Counted from the stretch's first letter, positions 28,630 to 36,607 are shown. The stretch is 64,000 nt of DNA from Metabacillus halosaccharovorans (GCF_002019635.1 NZ_KV917373.1:108268-172267); one strand, 5' to 3'. Notes: generated by a model not told the origin, from the sequence alone. Program-made: numbers and translations.

Positions 28630-29316
28630 TTATTTGTCGGAAACCCATTTATAGCCTATTCCCCAAACTGTTTTTAAATATTGTTCTACAGGGAAGTTTG
28701 CTTTACGCAGCTTTTCTCTCATATTACGTATATGTGAGTCAATGGTTCGATCTTCTGTCTCAGCCTTTAGGCCCCATAAAGTTGAAAGTAAATGTTCTCT
28801 TGAAAATACTTTGTCTTGGTTTTCTAAGAACAACCCGAGTAAGCCATATTCCTTAGGTGTCAGTACAAGCTCTTTCTCTTGATATGTGACCTGATATGTG
28901 GACTGATTTATTAATAATCCTTCAAAATAAATTATGTTTTCAGAGTGAGAAGTTCTGCTTGTTCTTCTCATAATGGCTTCTAAACGAGCGATTAACTCTT
29001 CTTCATGAAATGGTTTGACCAGGTAATCATCAGCACCTTTTTTTAAGCCTTTTACAACATCTTCCTTTTCACTTCTTGCTGTTAACATGATTATTGGTAC
29101 ATCAGATATTTTCCTTATTTTTTCACAGGTTTCCCATCCATCCAACTCTGGCATCATAATATCCAGGATTACAAGGTCAACGCTTTTATGATACAGAATT
29201 TCTAAGCCTTCATTACCAGATCTCTTTTTAATACAGGTATATCCATAAGGCTCTATATATAAAGATAATAAATCGAGCATTCTTTGCTCATCATCTATCA
29301 GCAAAACGGTTTTCAT
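28630..29316 (-). CDS. OmpR-family response regulator
   Basis: 228 residues from the second of two adjacent ATG codons (AAAGGGG 7 bases upstream). Receiver: LIDDEQRM, phospho-Asp in LVILDIMMPELDGWE, MLTARSEK and KPFHEEEL. C-terminal winged helix: LTPKEYGLLGLFLENQDKVF and HIRNMREKLRKANF. It overlaps the 3' end of the upstream kinase gene by 26 bases, so the pair is translationally coupled. Convergent ydhK and upstream csp are plausible targets. Confidence 0.94.
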   Translation of the reverse strand: MKTVLLIDDEQRMLDLLSLYIEPYGYTCIKKRSGNEGLEILYHKSVDLVILDIMMPELDGWETCEKIRKISDVPIIMLTARSEKEDVVKGLKKGADDYLVKPFHEEELIARLEAIMRRTSRTSHSENIIYFEGLLINQSTYQVTYQEKELVLTPKEYGLLGLFLENQDKVFSREHLLSTLWGLKAETEDRTIDSHIRNMREKLRKANFPVEQYLKTVWGIGYKWVSDK

Positions 29317-30682
29317 CATCCAGCCCCTTTAAAGTAATTTTAAAGCATGTTCCCTTAGTTAATTGACTTTCTACCGAAATAGTTCCTCCATGGGCATCAA
29401 TTATTTCTTTCACTATTGATAATCCTAACCCATAACCTCCTGTTAACCTTGAGCGTGATTTATCTACTCGATATAGGCGGTCAAAGATATATGGCAAATC
29501 TTCAGCAGGTATTCCTTGACCTTGGTCTCTGACATTAATATCTATGATATTCTCTTTCTTTGTAATTTCAATTGCAGTCAATGTATTGGTATCAGAGTAT
29601 TTTAGTGCGTTATCCAACAAATTTAAGAAGACTTGTTCTAATCGAATAGGATCAATATGTGCAAAAGTTTCACTTTGACAAATAAACTCAAGTTTTACTC
29701 CTTTGCTTTCAAAAGCCGGTTTCATTTTTTGAAAAATAGATTGCATGAATAAGCAAATGCTAACTTTCCCTTTTGAAATAGAAAAAGTATTTTGATCCAT
29801 TTTGGCTAAATCAAATAGTTCTGTTAGAAGATTACTCACATGGTTTGATTCTTCATAAATAATATGTATGTAATAAAGTCGATCTTTTTCTGATATGTTG
29901 TTTCTTTTTGCGATATCTGCATAACCCTTAATATAGGTAAGAGGGGTACGCAGTTCATGAGAAATACTTCCTAAAAATTCATTTCTTTCTTTTTTTAAAT
30001 AGTTTAAGTCGTTAGCTAATATCTGAATAGAAGTTGATAACTCTCCAATTTCATCATTTGAAGTTTTAGGCAGGGAAACTGAAAAATCCCCTTTGCTTAT
30101 TTTTCTTGTTGCTTCCTTCATTAAAATTAAAGGTTTAGTTAGAGCTTTTGATAAGAAGAATATGGTAAACAGCATGAGAAAGATAATGAGAACTGAAGCC
30201 AGGATAAAATGTTCATTTAATCTTGAAATAACATGTTGTATCTGGTCGGTACTTTTGAACATATAGACAAAGCCGATCTCTCCATTAGGAGCCTGGAATG
30301 AAGAAACCGTCGAAATATATCGTTCATCTTGCCAGTCAGATTGAATGATAAGGCCATTTTTAGATTCTTCATGTTTTGTATTTAGGATTTTGTCCATTTC
30401 TTTGTCTACTGTTTTAGATGAAGTAATGACTTTTCCAACGTCATTTGTTATAACTACCTCAGTATCTGTTTGTGACTCCATTATTTTAATGTGATGTAAT
30501 GTTGCCTCATCATAAGAAATTTCAATAACATCACGATGGCTGTTTCCCCGTAATTTTAAGGCGTTTAACTCTTCATTAACAAGAGAATGGACAACATTAC
30601 GATGTAAGAAGAACATAGAAGATGCTTCAATGATAAAAATGCAGATAAAAAACCATAGACCGAGTTTAATAGAAATTTTCAT
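29291..30682 (-). CDS. Membrane sensor histidine kinase
   Basis: 463 residues; ATG with AAGGTG upstream is chosen over the GTG 9 bases earlier that overlaps the SD. Two membrane helices (about 8-28 and 160-180) frame a ~130-residue external sensor domain, followed by HAMP, HisKA (FLGSISHELRTPLTYIKGYA) and HATPase_c (NLLDNALKYSD, DQGQGIPAEDL, YGLGLSIVKEI). The sensor domain lacks obvious metal motifs. The order kinase then regulator is the reverse of many Bacillus pairs. Confidence 0.93.
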   Translation of the reverse strand: MKISIKLGLWFFICIFIIEASSMFFLHRNVVHSLVNEELNALKLRGNSHRDVIEISYDEATLHHIKIMESQTDTEVVITNDVGKVITSSKTVDKEMDKILNTKHEESKNGLIIQSDWQDERYISTVSSFQAPNGEIGFVYMFKSTDQIQHVISRLNEHFILASVLIIFLMLFTIFFLSKALTKPLILMKEATRKISKGDFSVSLPKTSNDEIGELSTSIQILANDLNYLKKERNEFLGSISHELRTPLTYIKGYADIAKRNNISEKDRLYYIHIIYEESNHVSNLLTELFDLAKMDQNTFSISKGKVSICLFMQSIFQKMKPAFESKGVKLEFICQSETFAHIDPIRLEQVFLNLLDNALKYSDTNTLTAIEITKKENIIDINVRDQGQGIPAEDLPYIFDRLYRVDKSRSRLTGGYGLGLSIVKEIIDAHGGTISVESQLTKGTCFKITLKGLDDENRFADR

Positions 30683-30748
30683 AGGATACACCTTCTTAGT
30701 TTTTATATGAATATTGTAAAGGTAAATTGTTGAGAAAATATGCAGAAA

Positions 30749-30781
30749 TAAAAGAGCAAAGCTAATTTAGCTTTGCTCTTT
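30749..30781 (-). terminator. Terminator of the copper-storage-like gene
   Basis: AAAGAGCAAAGCT/AGCTTTGCTCTTT 13-bp stem with a 5-base loop, followed on the minus strand by TTATTTC. Confidence 0.8.
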
Positions 30782-30818
30782 GACTATAAACCTTTGATTG
30801 TTCAATTTCTAGTACTGC

Positions 30819-31148
30819 TTATGAAACCATTTGGCGACATGCTTCTGCACATTTAAAGCAAGAATCGGCACAGTTTTTGCAATGATCATGCTCATGTTTC
30901 TGACACTCTTGACCACATGCCTCACAAATATCGGCACATAGCTTACAAATTTGTTCAGCAAAAGGACTATTCGATTGCATTGCTTTTGCTGCAAAACCGC
31001 AAATATCAGCACATTCCCTGTCCAGACGAATACAGTTTGACATCATAGCTACATCATCTTCTTTAAGGCAGGCATGATAACAGGTATTACAAGCCTCCAT
31101 ACACTCTAAGCATGCCTGAATACAGTCTTTATATTGTTGATTTAACAT
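30819..31148 (-). CDS. Four-helix-bundle copper-binding protein (Csp-like, DUF326)
   Basis: 109 residues, 17 of them cysteine, spaced along amphipathic helices (CIQACLECMEACNTCYHACL, CIRLDRECADICGFA, CKLCADICEACGQEC, CKNCADSCFKCAEACRQM) with a His-rich loop KHEHDHC. This is the Csp copper-storage fold, in which cysteines line the bundle core and hold many Cu(I) ions. No signal peptide, so cytosolic (Csp3-like); B. subtilis YhjQ is similar. SD AAGGAGGTATT. It is divergent from a double ferritin-like gene. Confidence 0.93.
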   Translation of the reverse strand: MLNQQYKDCIQACLECMEACNTCYHACLKEDDVAMMSNCIRLDRECADICGFAAKAMQSNSPFAEQICKLCADICEACGQECQKHEHDHCKNCADSCFKCAEACRQMVS

Positions 31149-31341
31149 ATGACAATACCTCCTTATTTTTTCACATTATGTATAGTACCCGTCCAAATTT
31201 TTAAAGAAACGTATTTCTATCAACTCCTTAGAATCTGCACAATTTAGGCAATCAAAAATCAGAAAAACGAATGGTCCTTGCACAACAGCTTTTCCATGAA
31301 GCATATGATAAGTTGACATTTTATGTTTGAGGAGGACAATC

Positions 31342-32253
31342 ATGTACACATATAATTCCACCTATCAATTTGCTCCATTTCATAATGGGTATCATCGGAA
31401 TACAAATGATACAAAGCTCTTAAAGGATATTCAGAAAGCAATCAATGCAGAATACAGTGCCATTTCTTGTTATGAAAAATTAGCTGAATTGGCACCTAAC
31501 CAGGAGGTAAGAAAGCAGATTTTAGAGATACAAAAAGATGAGAGACGACATCTTGAAGAGTTCAGTAGAATTTACACAAATGTCACAGGTAAACAGCCAA
31601 CCTATAAAATCAGTGAAGAATGTCCAGGAAAGTTTACAGAAGGAATTGAATTTGCATTTAAAGATGAGCAGGAAGCTGTTGATTTTTATTTAGATATTGC
31701 TGATCAAGCTCAAGATCCTTTTATTAAAGAAAGGTTCAGACGAGCTGCAGCTGATGAGCAAAATCATGCTGTTTGGTTTTTATTTTTTTTACAAAAAATA
31801 AATAAGAAATTAGATCGACAAGGTGAAAATTACGGTGCAAAAGGGGCTTTGAGTGCATCAACACTGACCTTACCCAGTATGCTAACCTATGCTCTTCAAG
31901 ATGAATATTTAGCACAGGCACGGTATAAAAATATATTAGAAACATTCGGAAATATCCGCACATTTGCCCGAATAAAAGAAGCGGAATTGAGGCATATAAG
32001 TGCACTATTACCACTTTTTGAACGTTATAAAGTGTCTATTCCAAAAGATAATTCAAGCTCGTACGTAACAACACCTCCAAACATAAAGTCAGCCTATTCT
32101 GCTGGTGTTCAAGGTGAAATTGAAAATATTGCTATGTATGAGAAATTCATATCACAAGATATTCCTAATGATGTGAAAGCAGTCTTTACACAGCTACGCA
32201 ATGCTTCTTTAAATCATCTAGAAGCATTTAAAAGAGGGCAAGCAAGAAATTAG
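31342..32253 (+). CDS. Double ferritin-like domain protein
   Basis: 303 residues; start at the ATG behind GAGGAGGACAATC. Four related helical hairpins are visible: NAEYSAISCYEKLAELAPNQ with DERRHLEEF; KDEQEAVDFYLDIADQAQDP with DEQNHAVWF; LQDEYLAQARYKNILETFGN with AELRHISALL; and QGEIENIAMYEKFISQDIP with NASLNHLEAF. The E...ExxH pattern of diiron carriers is present in the first three and degenerate in the last. The N-terminal half resembles YhjR-type rubrerythrin-like proteins and the C-terminal half DUF2202. Iron or peroxide handling is plausible; the fusion is unusual. Confidence 0.85.
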   Translation: MYTYNSTYQFAPFHNGYHRNTNDTKLLKDIQKAINAEYSAISCYEKLAELAPNQEVRKQILEIQKDERRHLEEFSRIYTNVTGKQPTYKISEECPGKFTEGIEFAFKDEQEAVDFYLDIADQAQDPFIKERFRRAAADEQNHAVWFLFFLQKINKKLDRQGENYGAKGALSASTLTLPSMLTYALQDEYLAQARYKNILETFGNIRTFARIKEAELRHISALLPLFERYKVSIPKDNSSSYVTTPPNIKSAYSAGVQGEIENIAMYEKFISQDIPNDVKAVFTQLRNASLNHLEAFKRGQARN

Positions 32254-32339
32254 GGGTTTCATATCTCAGGGAAGGATAATGTGGAGTGTATTCCTATTAA
32301 TAAAAGTATTCAAAGTTAAAGTATCATTTTATATATGAA

Positions 32340-32370
32340 GGAGAAGGGTACAAGTTGTACTCTTCTTTTT
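32340..32370 (+). terminator. Terminator of the ferritin-like gene
   Basis: AGAAGGGTACAA/TTGTACTCTTCT stem with a 1-base loop and a TTTTT tail, 87 bases after the stop. Confidence 0.75.
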
Positions 32371-32441
32371 GAACCTGCAGGTTGAAATCATGTTGTATTT
32401 AACCACTTCAAAAGCAAGATGGAAAAAATAAATATGAGGTG

Positions 32442-32470
32442 TTGACAATATACCCCTAGTGGTATATTAT
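32442..32470 (+). promoter_or_regulatory. Promoter 1 of the sulfur operon with CstR-type operator
   Basis: TTGACA (32442-32447), 17-base spacer, TATTAT (32465-32470). The spacer holds ATATACCCCTAGTGGTATAT (32448-32467), a near-palindrome of the CsoR/CstR type (AT-flanked C4-G4 tract). Binding there would block RNA polymerase directly. Confidence 0.8.
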
Positions 32471-32519
32471 GAATCTTGTAAGTTGTTCCTTGCTATAAAC
32501 AAAGGAGGAGCTTTTAAGC

Positions 32520-32897
32520 ATGGTGATCGTCAGTTTATTTGCGCTAACAATTATCAGCTATTTCTTATTTTTAAGAAGTTTTCCCGTTTTTGGATTAGTT
32601 GATATTGAAAAGAAAAAAATAGAGTCAAACAATTTTTATGTAATAGATTTAAGGGATTATAACGAATCATATAAAGATCCTTTGAATATAGGAATGAATA
32701 TTCCAATAGCTTACCTTAAAAGATACTACAATGAAATTCCCAATCTTGAATTAATTGTTGTAGCCTCTTATTGTATGGAAAGAAATATTGGAGTTCGAAT
32801 TCTTCGGAAGAAGGGATTTAAGGTAGTGGGATACAAGATGACATCCCGCAAAGAAATAGGAAAGGAAAAACATTTAAGATTAGGAATCTTTTGTTAA
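32520..32897 (+). CDS. Membrane-anchored rhodanese-like protein
   Basis: 125 residues. An N-terminal membrane helix (VIVSLFALTIISYFLFLRSF) and a short rhodanese-like domain (FYVIDLRDYNESY; VVASYCMERNIGVRILRKKGF). The presumed active loop reads YCMERN, with Cys kept but without the usual CxxGxRS/T loop, so activity is uncertain. It is first in the operon, 14 bases before cstR, behind the operator-bearing promoter. SD AAAGGAGGAG. Confidence 0.8.
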   Translation: MVIVSLFALTIISYFLFLRSFPVFGLVDIEKKKIESNNFYVIDLRDYNESYKDPLNIGMNIPIAYLKRYYNEIPNLELIVVASYCMERNIGVRILRKKGFKVVGYKMTSRKEIGKEKHLRLGIFC

Positions 32898-32911
32898 AGG
32901 AGGTCTTGTAG

Positions 32912-33175
32912 ATGGAGTATACTGATCAAATGAAAAATAGAGTAAAGCGTATTGAGGGACAACTTAGAGGTATTTTAAGATTGATGGAAGAAGGAAAAGA
33001 TTGTAAAGAAGTTATCACACAGTTATCTGCAGCAAGAACGGCAATTGATCGAACAATTGGTGTTGTTGTTAGTTCGAATTTAGTAGAATGTGTTCGACAT
33101 GCAGAAGAAACTGGAGAACACAACACAGAAGAATTAGTGAATGAAGCTGTAAATTTACTTGTTAAAAGTCGATAA
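32912..33175 (+). CDS. cstR: CstR-type persulfide-sensing repressor (CsoR family)
   Basis: 87 residues, all-helical DUF156 fold (MKNRVKRIEGQLRGILRLME). Cysteines are at positions 31 (GKDCKEV) and 60 (LVECVRH), the pair used by Staphylococcus aureus CstR; the histidine copper ligand of true CsoR proteins is replaced by Asn, so copper sensing is unlikely. Reactive sulfur links the two cysteines and releases DNA. The surrounding genes are all sulfur-transfer genes, and six CsoR/CstR-like dyads lie in the operon. B. subtilis yrkD is the positional counterpart. Confidence 0.92.
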   Translation: MEYTDQMKNRVKRIEGQLRGILRLMEEGKDCKEVITQLSAARTAIDRTIGVVVSSNLVECVRHAEETGEHNTEELVNEAVNLLVKSR

Positions 33176-33183
33176 TGAATGGG

Positions 33184-33230
33184 TTGACATCAACTTTTAT
33201 TTACATTATTATATACCCATAGGGGTAATA
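33184..33230 (+). promoter_or_regulatory. Promoter 2 with CstR-type operator, before tusA
   Basis: TTGACA (33184-33189), 17 bases, TATTAT (33207-33212), then TATACCCATAGGGGTAATA (33212-33230) directly downstream of the -10. A complete second promoter inside the operon, again with an operator. Confidence 0.75.
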
Positions 33231-33260
33231 GTATAAATTAAAAACTAGGAGGATTTATAA

Positions 33261-33488
33261 ATGAATATAAATAAAGTATTAGATGCAAAAGGTTTAGCAT
33301 GTCCAATGCCTATCGTGAAAACGAAAAAGGCTATGAATGAACTAGAATCAGGTCAAATCTTAGAAATTCATGTAACAGATAAAGGTGCAAAAAATGATTT
33401 AACAGCTTGGGCTAAATCTGGTGGTCATGAGTTTTTAAAGCATGAGGAAGAAGATCAAGTGTTAAAGTTTTGGATTAAAAAGGGATAA
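33261..33488 (+). CDS. TusA-family sulfur carrier
   Basis: 75 residues, single TusA domain with the sulfur-carrying Cys in GLACPMPIVKTKKAM. It shuttles persulfide sulfur between rhodaneses, DsrE-type proteins and acceptors. Strong SD CTAGGAGG. Nearly the same N-terminal sequence forms the first domain of the TusA-rhodanese fusion at 34790, so one is probably a duplicate of the other. B. subtilis YrkI is similar. Confidence 0.93.
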   Translation: MNINKVLDAKGLACPMPIVKTKKAMNELESGQILEIHVTDKGAKNDLTAWAKSGGHEFLKHEEEDQVLKFWIKKG

Positions 33489-33507
33489 AAAAATTTTTTG
33501 ACGAATT

Positions 33508-33525
33508 ATATACCCTTAGGGGTAA
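33508..33525 (+). promoter_or_regulatory. CstR-type operator before the dsrE-like gene
   Basis: ATATACCCTTAGGGGTAA, preceded by a T-tract and TTGACG but with no -10 at the right spacing, and directly followed by the SD GAGGAGG of the next gene. Confidence 0.7.
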
Positions 33526-33539
33526 GAGGAGGAATTACT

Positions 33540-34019
33540 TTGACAGAAAAGAAAAAAACAACGATTGTATTATTCAGTGGGGATTATGACAAAGCGATGG
33601 CAGCTTATATTATTGCGAACGGTGCAGCTGCTTATGATCATGAAGTAACTATCTTTCACACATTTTGGGGATTAAATGCTTTACGTAAAGATGAAAATAT
33701 TCAAGTGAAGAAAGGTTTTATGGAAAAGATGTTTGGCAAAATGATGCCTAGAGGGGCAGAAAAAATGGGATTGTCTAAAATGAACTTTGCCGGATTTGGT
33801 CCTAAAATGATCAAAGACGTAATGAAGAAGCACAATGCCATGCCTCTTTCAAATTTAATAGAAATGGCACAAGAACAAGAAGTCAAATTAGTAGCATGTA
33901 CGATGACGATGGACTTACTTGGTCTTCAACAAGAAGAACTATTAGACAACATTGACTATGCAGGTGTTGCAGCATACCTCGCGGATGCAGAAGAAGGAAA
34001 TGTGAACTTATTTATCTAA
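33540..34019 (+). CDS. yrkE: DsrE/DsrF-like sulfur relay protein (YrkE type)
   Basis: 159 residues from TTG at 33540, with GAGGAGG 6-8 bases upstream. An upstream in-frame TTG at 33498 would translate the operator and is rejected. DsrE2-type fold: TTIVLFSGDYDKAMAAYIIA, HEVTIFHTFWGLNALRK, and the conserved Cys in LVACTMTMDLLG. The family carries sulfur on that Cys and partners with TusA and rhodanese. Cytosolic. Confidence 0.9.
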   Translation: MTEKKKTTIVLFSGDYDKAMAAYIIANGAAAYDHEVTIFHTFWGLNALRKDENIQVKKGFMEKMFGKMMPRGAEKMGLSKMNFAGFGPKMIKDVMKKHNAMPLSNLIEMAQEQEVKLVACTMTMDLLGLQQEELLDNIDYAGVAAYLADAEEGNVNLFI

Positions 34020-34032
34020 CACGAATAGGGGA

Positions 34033-34048
34033 ATACTCCCCTAAGTAT
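34033..34048 (+). promoter_or_regulatory. CstR-type operator-like dyad before the anchored rhodanese gene
   Basis: ATACTCCCCTAAGTAT is palindromic at its ATACT/AGTAT ends around a C4 tract and overlaps a second AGGGGAATACTCCCCT dyad. It lies 15 bases before the next start codon. Confidence 0.5.
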
Positions 34049-34063
34049 GCAGGGAGGAAACCA

Positions 34064-34426
34064 ATGGAATACTTGAACTATATCGTCATTGCTTTTTTCA
34101 TATTTTTTATCCTGAACAGGATCATTCCTACTAAAGGAGTTAGACAGATCTTGACATCAGAATTGAAAAATGAATTGAAAGATAAAAATAAGCAGTTTGT
34201 GGATGTGAGAACACCTGGTGAATATAATGGTCATCGCATTAAAGAATTTAAAAATATTCCGCTTCATGAACTGAGTCAAAAAGCTAAAAAAGAATTATCA
34301 AAAGACAAAGAAGTAATTGTCATTTGTCAAAGTGGGATGAGAAGCCAAAAGGCTAGTAAGATACTTAAAAAGTTAGGTTTTACACATGTTACAAATGTAA
34401 AGGGCGGTATGAGCGCCTGGAGATAA
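34064..34426 (+). CDS. Membrane-anchored rhodanese
   Basis: 120 residues: an N-terminal hydrophobic helix (YIVIAFFIFFILNRI) and one rhodanese domain (FVDVRTPGEYNGH, active loop CQSGMRSQKAS, closing GGMSAWR). The active-site Cys loop is complete, so sulfurtransferase activity facing the cytoplasm is likely. SD AGGGAGG. It lies 16 bases before a second, soluble rhodanese gene. Confidence 0.9.
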   Translation: MEYLNYIVIAFFIFFILNRIIPTKGVRQILTSELKNELKDKNKQFVDVRTPGEYNGHRIKEFKNIPLHELSQKAKKELSKDKEVIVICQSGMRSQKASKILKKLGFTHVTNVKGGMSAWR

Positions 34427-34441
34427 AAGGAGGATTTTCAA

Positions 34442-34738
34442 ATGAAACAATTTACTGCAAAAGAAGTCGAAAACATGCTAACTCAAGGTCAAAATGTAAA
34501 CATCATTGATGTGAGAGAAGTAGAAGAGGTGGAAGCTGGGAAAATACCTGGTGCCATTCATATTCCATTAGGATTATTGGAGTTTCGTATCAATGAGTTA
34601 GATAAATCGAAAGAGTATATAATGGTATGCCGCTCTGGCGGAAGAAGTGGTCGTGCTTGTCAATTTCTTGATAGTTATGGGTTTAATGTGATCAATATGA
34701 CTGGTGGAATGCTTGACTGGGAAGGCGAAACAAAGTAA
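34442..34738 (+). CDS. Single-domain rhodanese
   Basis: 98 residues, one rhodanese domain (INIIDVREVEEVEAGKIPGA split by a loop; active loop CRSGGRSGRA; GGMLDWEG at the end). Soluble. SD AAAGGAGG within the end region of the previous gene. It has no operator of its own, unlike most neighbours. Confidence 0.92.
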   Translation: MKQFTAKEVENMLTQGQNVNIIDVREVEEVEAGKIPGAIHIPLGLLEFRINELDKSKEYIMVCRSGGRSGRACQFLDSYGFNVINMTGGMLDWEGETK

Positions 34739-34753
34739 TTTTTTTAAATACGA

Positions 34754-34772
34754 ATATACCCCATTGGGTAAT
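34754..34772 (+). promoter_or_regulatory. CstR-type operator before the TusA-rhodanese gene
   Basis: ATATACCCCATTGGGTAAT following a T-tract and preceding the SD AGGAGG. No recognisable -35/-10 is present. Confidence 0.65.
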
Positions 34773-34789
34773 TAGGAGGAACTTAATAG

Positions 34790-35365
34790 ATGAACTCAAT
34801 TAAAACAGATTTATTAGTAGATGCAAAAGGGTTAGCATGTCCAATGCCGATTGTTAGAACAAAGAAAGCGATGAATGAAATCGAAGCAGGACAGGTCTTA
34901 GAAGTTCAAGCAACAGATAAAGGGTCAAAGGCGGATCTCCAAGCATGGGCGAAAAGCTCTGGACATCAATATCTTGGTACGCTTGAAGAAGGGGACGTTC
35001 TAAAGCACTATCTGCGTAAATCTTCAGATGAAGAAATGGTTGAAACAAAACATCCACATGTAACAACTAACGAAGAACTTGAGAAAAAACTAGATGCAGG
35101 AGAAAACATTGTTGTAATAGATGTAAGAGAATCTGCAGAATATGCATTTAATCATATTCCAAACGCAATTTCGATTCCTTTAGGGGAATTGGATAAACAT
35201 ATTAGTGAATTGGATAAAGAACATGACATTTATGTCGTATGTCGAACTGGTAGCCGTAGTGATCTCGCATCACAGAAACTGGCTGAAAAAGGTTTTACAA
35301 AAGTAAATAATGTTGTACCAGGTATGAGTGCTTGGTCAGGTCTAACGTCTACATTGAATAAATAA
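34790..35365 (+). CDS. yrkF: TusA-rhodanese fusion (CstA/YrkF type)
   Basis: 191 residues. Residues 1-78 are a TusA domain (GLACPMPIVRTKKAM) closely matching the stand-alone TusA at 33261. Residues ~90-190 are a rhodanese domain (IVVIDVRESAEYAFNHIPNA, CRTGSRSDLAS, VVPGMSAW). S. aureus CstA and B. subtilis YrkF have the same kind of fusion. The pairing lets sulfur pass from rhodanese Cys to TusA Cys in one chain. Confidence 0.93.
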   Translation: MNSIKTDLLVDAKGLACPMPIVRTKKAMNEIEAGQVLEVQATDKGSKADLQAWAKSSGHQYLGTLEEGDVLKHYLRKSSDEEMVETKHPHVTTNEELEKKLDAGENIVVIDVRESAEYAFNHIPNAISIPLGELDKHISELDKEHDIYVVCRTGSRSDLASQKLAEKGFTKVNNVVPGMSAWSGLTSTLNK

Positions 35366-35388
35366 GTAAAAATTTTTTTAAAATAAAA

Positions 35389-35406
35389 TATACCTTAGGG
35401 GGTAAT
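35389..35406 (+). promoter_or_regulatory. CstR-type operator overlapping the SD of the dioxygenase gene
   Basis: TATACCTTAGGGGGTAAT. Its AGGGGG half is also the only SD-like sequence before the ATG at 35412 (9-base spacing), so operator and ribosome binding site coincide. Confidence 0.65.
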
Positions 35407-35411
35407 TTAGA

Positions 35412-36539
35412 ATGTCTGTAAAAGCAATGACTTCAAAAGAAGTAACAAGAAAGGTCTTTGATAAAGAAACATTATTTATTCTTGATGTTCGTAATGAAGC
35501 TGATTTTCAGGATTGGAAGATAGAAGGAGAAAACTTTGGTTATTTAAACATCCCATATTTTGAATTACTTGATGGTGTTGAAGAAATTTCAGGTAGTATT
35601 CCTACTGATAGAGAAGTTCTAGTTGTGTGTGCGAAAGAAGGCTCTTCTATCATGGTAGCAGAAATGCTTTCAGAACAAGGTGTGGATGTTTCCTATTTAC
35701 AAGGTGGTATGAAGGCTTGGAGTGAACACTTAGAGCCTGTGAAAATCGGTGATCTAAGAGATGGTGGGGAAATTTATCAGTTTGTTCGTATCGGAAAAGG
35801 CTGTTTATCATACATGGTTGTTTCAAATGGAGAAGCGGCAATTATTGATTCAACTCGTATGACTGCTACCTATCTGGATTTTGCAAAAGAGATTGGTGCA
35901 ACCATTACTCATGTATTTGATACTCATCTTCACGCTGATCATATTTCAGGAGGTCGCATCATTGCTGAAACTACTGGTGCAACATACTGGCTGCCGCCAA
36001 AAGATGCAACAGAGGTAACATTCGAATATAGCCCACTAGAAGGCGGCAATACAGTGACAATCGGAAATACAGCCATTGATATTCATGCTTTATATTCTCC
36101 AGGTCACACAATTGGTTCAACATCATTTGTTGTTGATTCATCTTACCTTTTATCAGGAGATATTCTCTTTATCGATTCAATTGGAAGACCGGATTTAGCA
36201 GGGATGGCTGAAGATTGGGTTGCAGATTTAAGAGAGAGTTTATATACACGCTATAGAGAATTATCAGAGGAACTAATTGTTTTACCTGCTCACTTTATGA
36301 TCATTGAAGAGTTAAATGAAGATGGAAGTGTAGCTAAAAAGTTGGGAACGTTATTTGCAGAAAATCATGGCTTAAATATCGAAGACGAAAATGAATTTAG
36401 AAAGCTTGTAACAGAAAATTTACCACCACAACCGAATGCATATCAAGAAATTCGTCAAACAAATATGGGGAAAATCACTCCGAATGAAGAAGAGCAGCGT
36501 GAAATGGAAATTGGACCAAACCGTTGTGCGGTGCGTTAA
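35412..36539 (+). CDS. yrkH: Rhodanese-persulfide dioxygenase (YrkH, CstB-related)
   Basis: 375 residues. Residues 1-110 form a rhodanese-like domain ([12 protein letters not shown], active loop [16 protein letters not shown]). Residues ~115-370 form an ETHE1-type metallo-beta-lactamase domain with iron ligands in [19 protein letters not shown] and [15 protein letters not shown], and a later PAHF. It oxidises persulfides to sulfite or thiosulfate. S. aureus CstB has the dioxygenase first and the rhodanese last; here the order is reversed, as in B. subtilis YrkH. The tail ends GPNRCAVR with an extra Cys. Confidence 0.93.
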   Translation: MSVKAMTSKEVTRKVFDKETLFILDVRNEADFQDWKIEGENFGYLNIPYFELLDGVEEISGSIPTDREVLVVCAKEGSSIMVAEMLSEQGVDVSYLQGGMKAWSEHLEPVKIGDLRDGGEIYQFVRIGKGCLSYMVVSNGEAAIIDSTRMTATYLDFAKEIGATITHVFDTHLHADHISGGRIIAETTGATYWLPPKDATEVTFEYSPLEGGNTVTIGNTAIDIHALYSPGHTIGSTSFVVDSSYLLSGDILFIDSIGRPDLAGMAEDWVADLRESLYTRYRELSEELIVLPAHFMIIEELNEDGSVAKKLGTLFAENHGLNIEDENEFRKLVTENLPPQPNAYQEIRQTNMGKITPNEEEQREMEIGPNRCAVR

Positions 36540-36559
36540 TTTATAAAAAGCTGAAATAT

Positions 36560-36588
36560 AAAGGGAACCGAGTTTAGATTCCCTTTTC
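36560..36588 (+). terminator. Hairpin between yrkH and tauE
   Basis: AAAGGGAA/TTCCCTTTT with an 11-base loop. Moderate stability; some read-through into the TauE gene 20 bases on is likely. Confidence 0.6.
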
Positions 36589-36607
36589 TAAATCGGAGGT
36601 AGGAAAC

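Noticed and set aside
33498-33526. Third complete promoter in the sulfur operon
   Set aside because: TTGACG is present, but the sequence 17 bases downstream (GGTAAG) is not a -10 element.
33498-33539. N-terminal extension of the DsrE-like protein
   Set aside because: It would translate the CstR-type operator and SD; the TTG at 33540 has the correct spacing to GAGGAGG.
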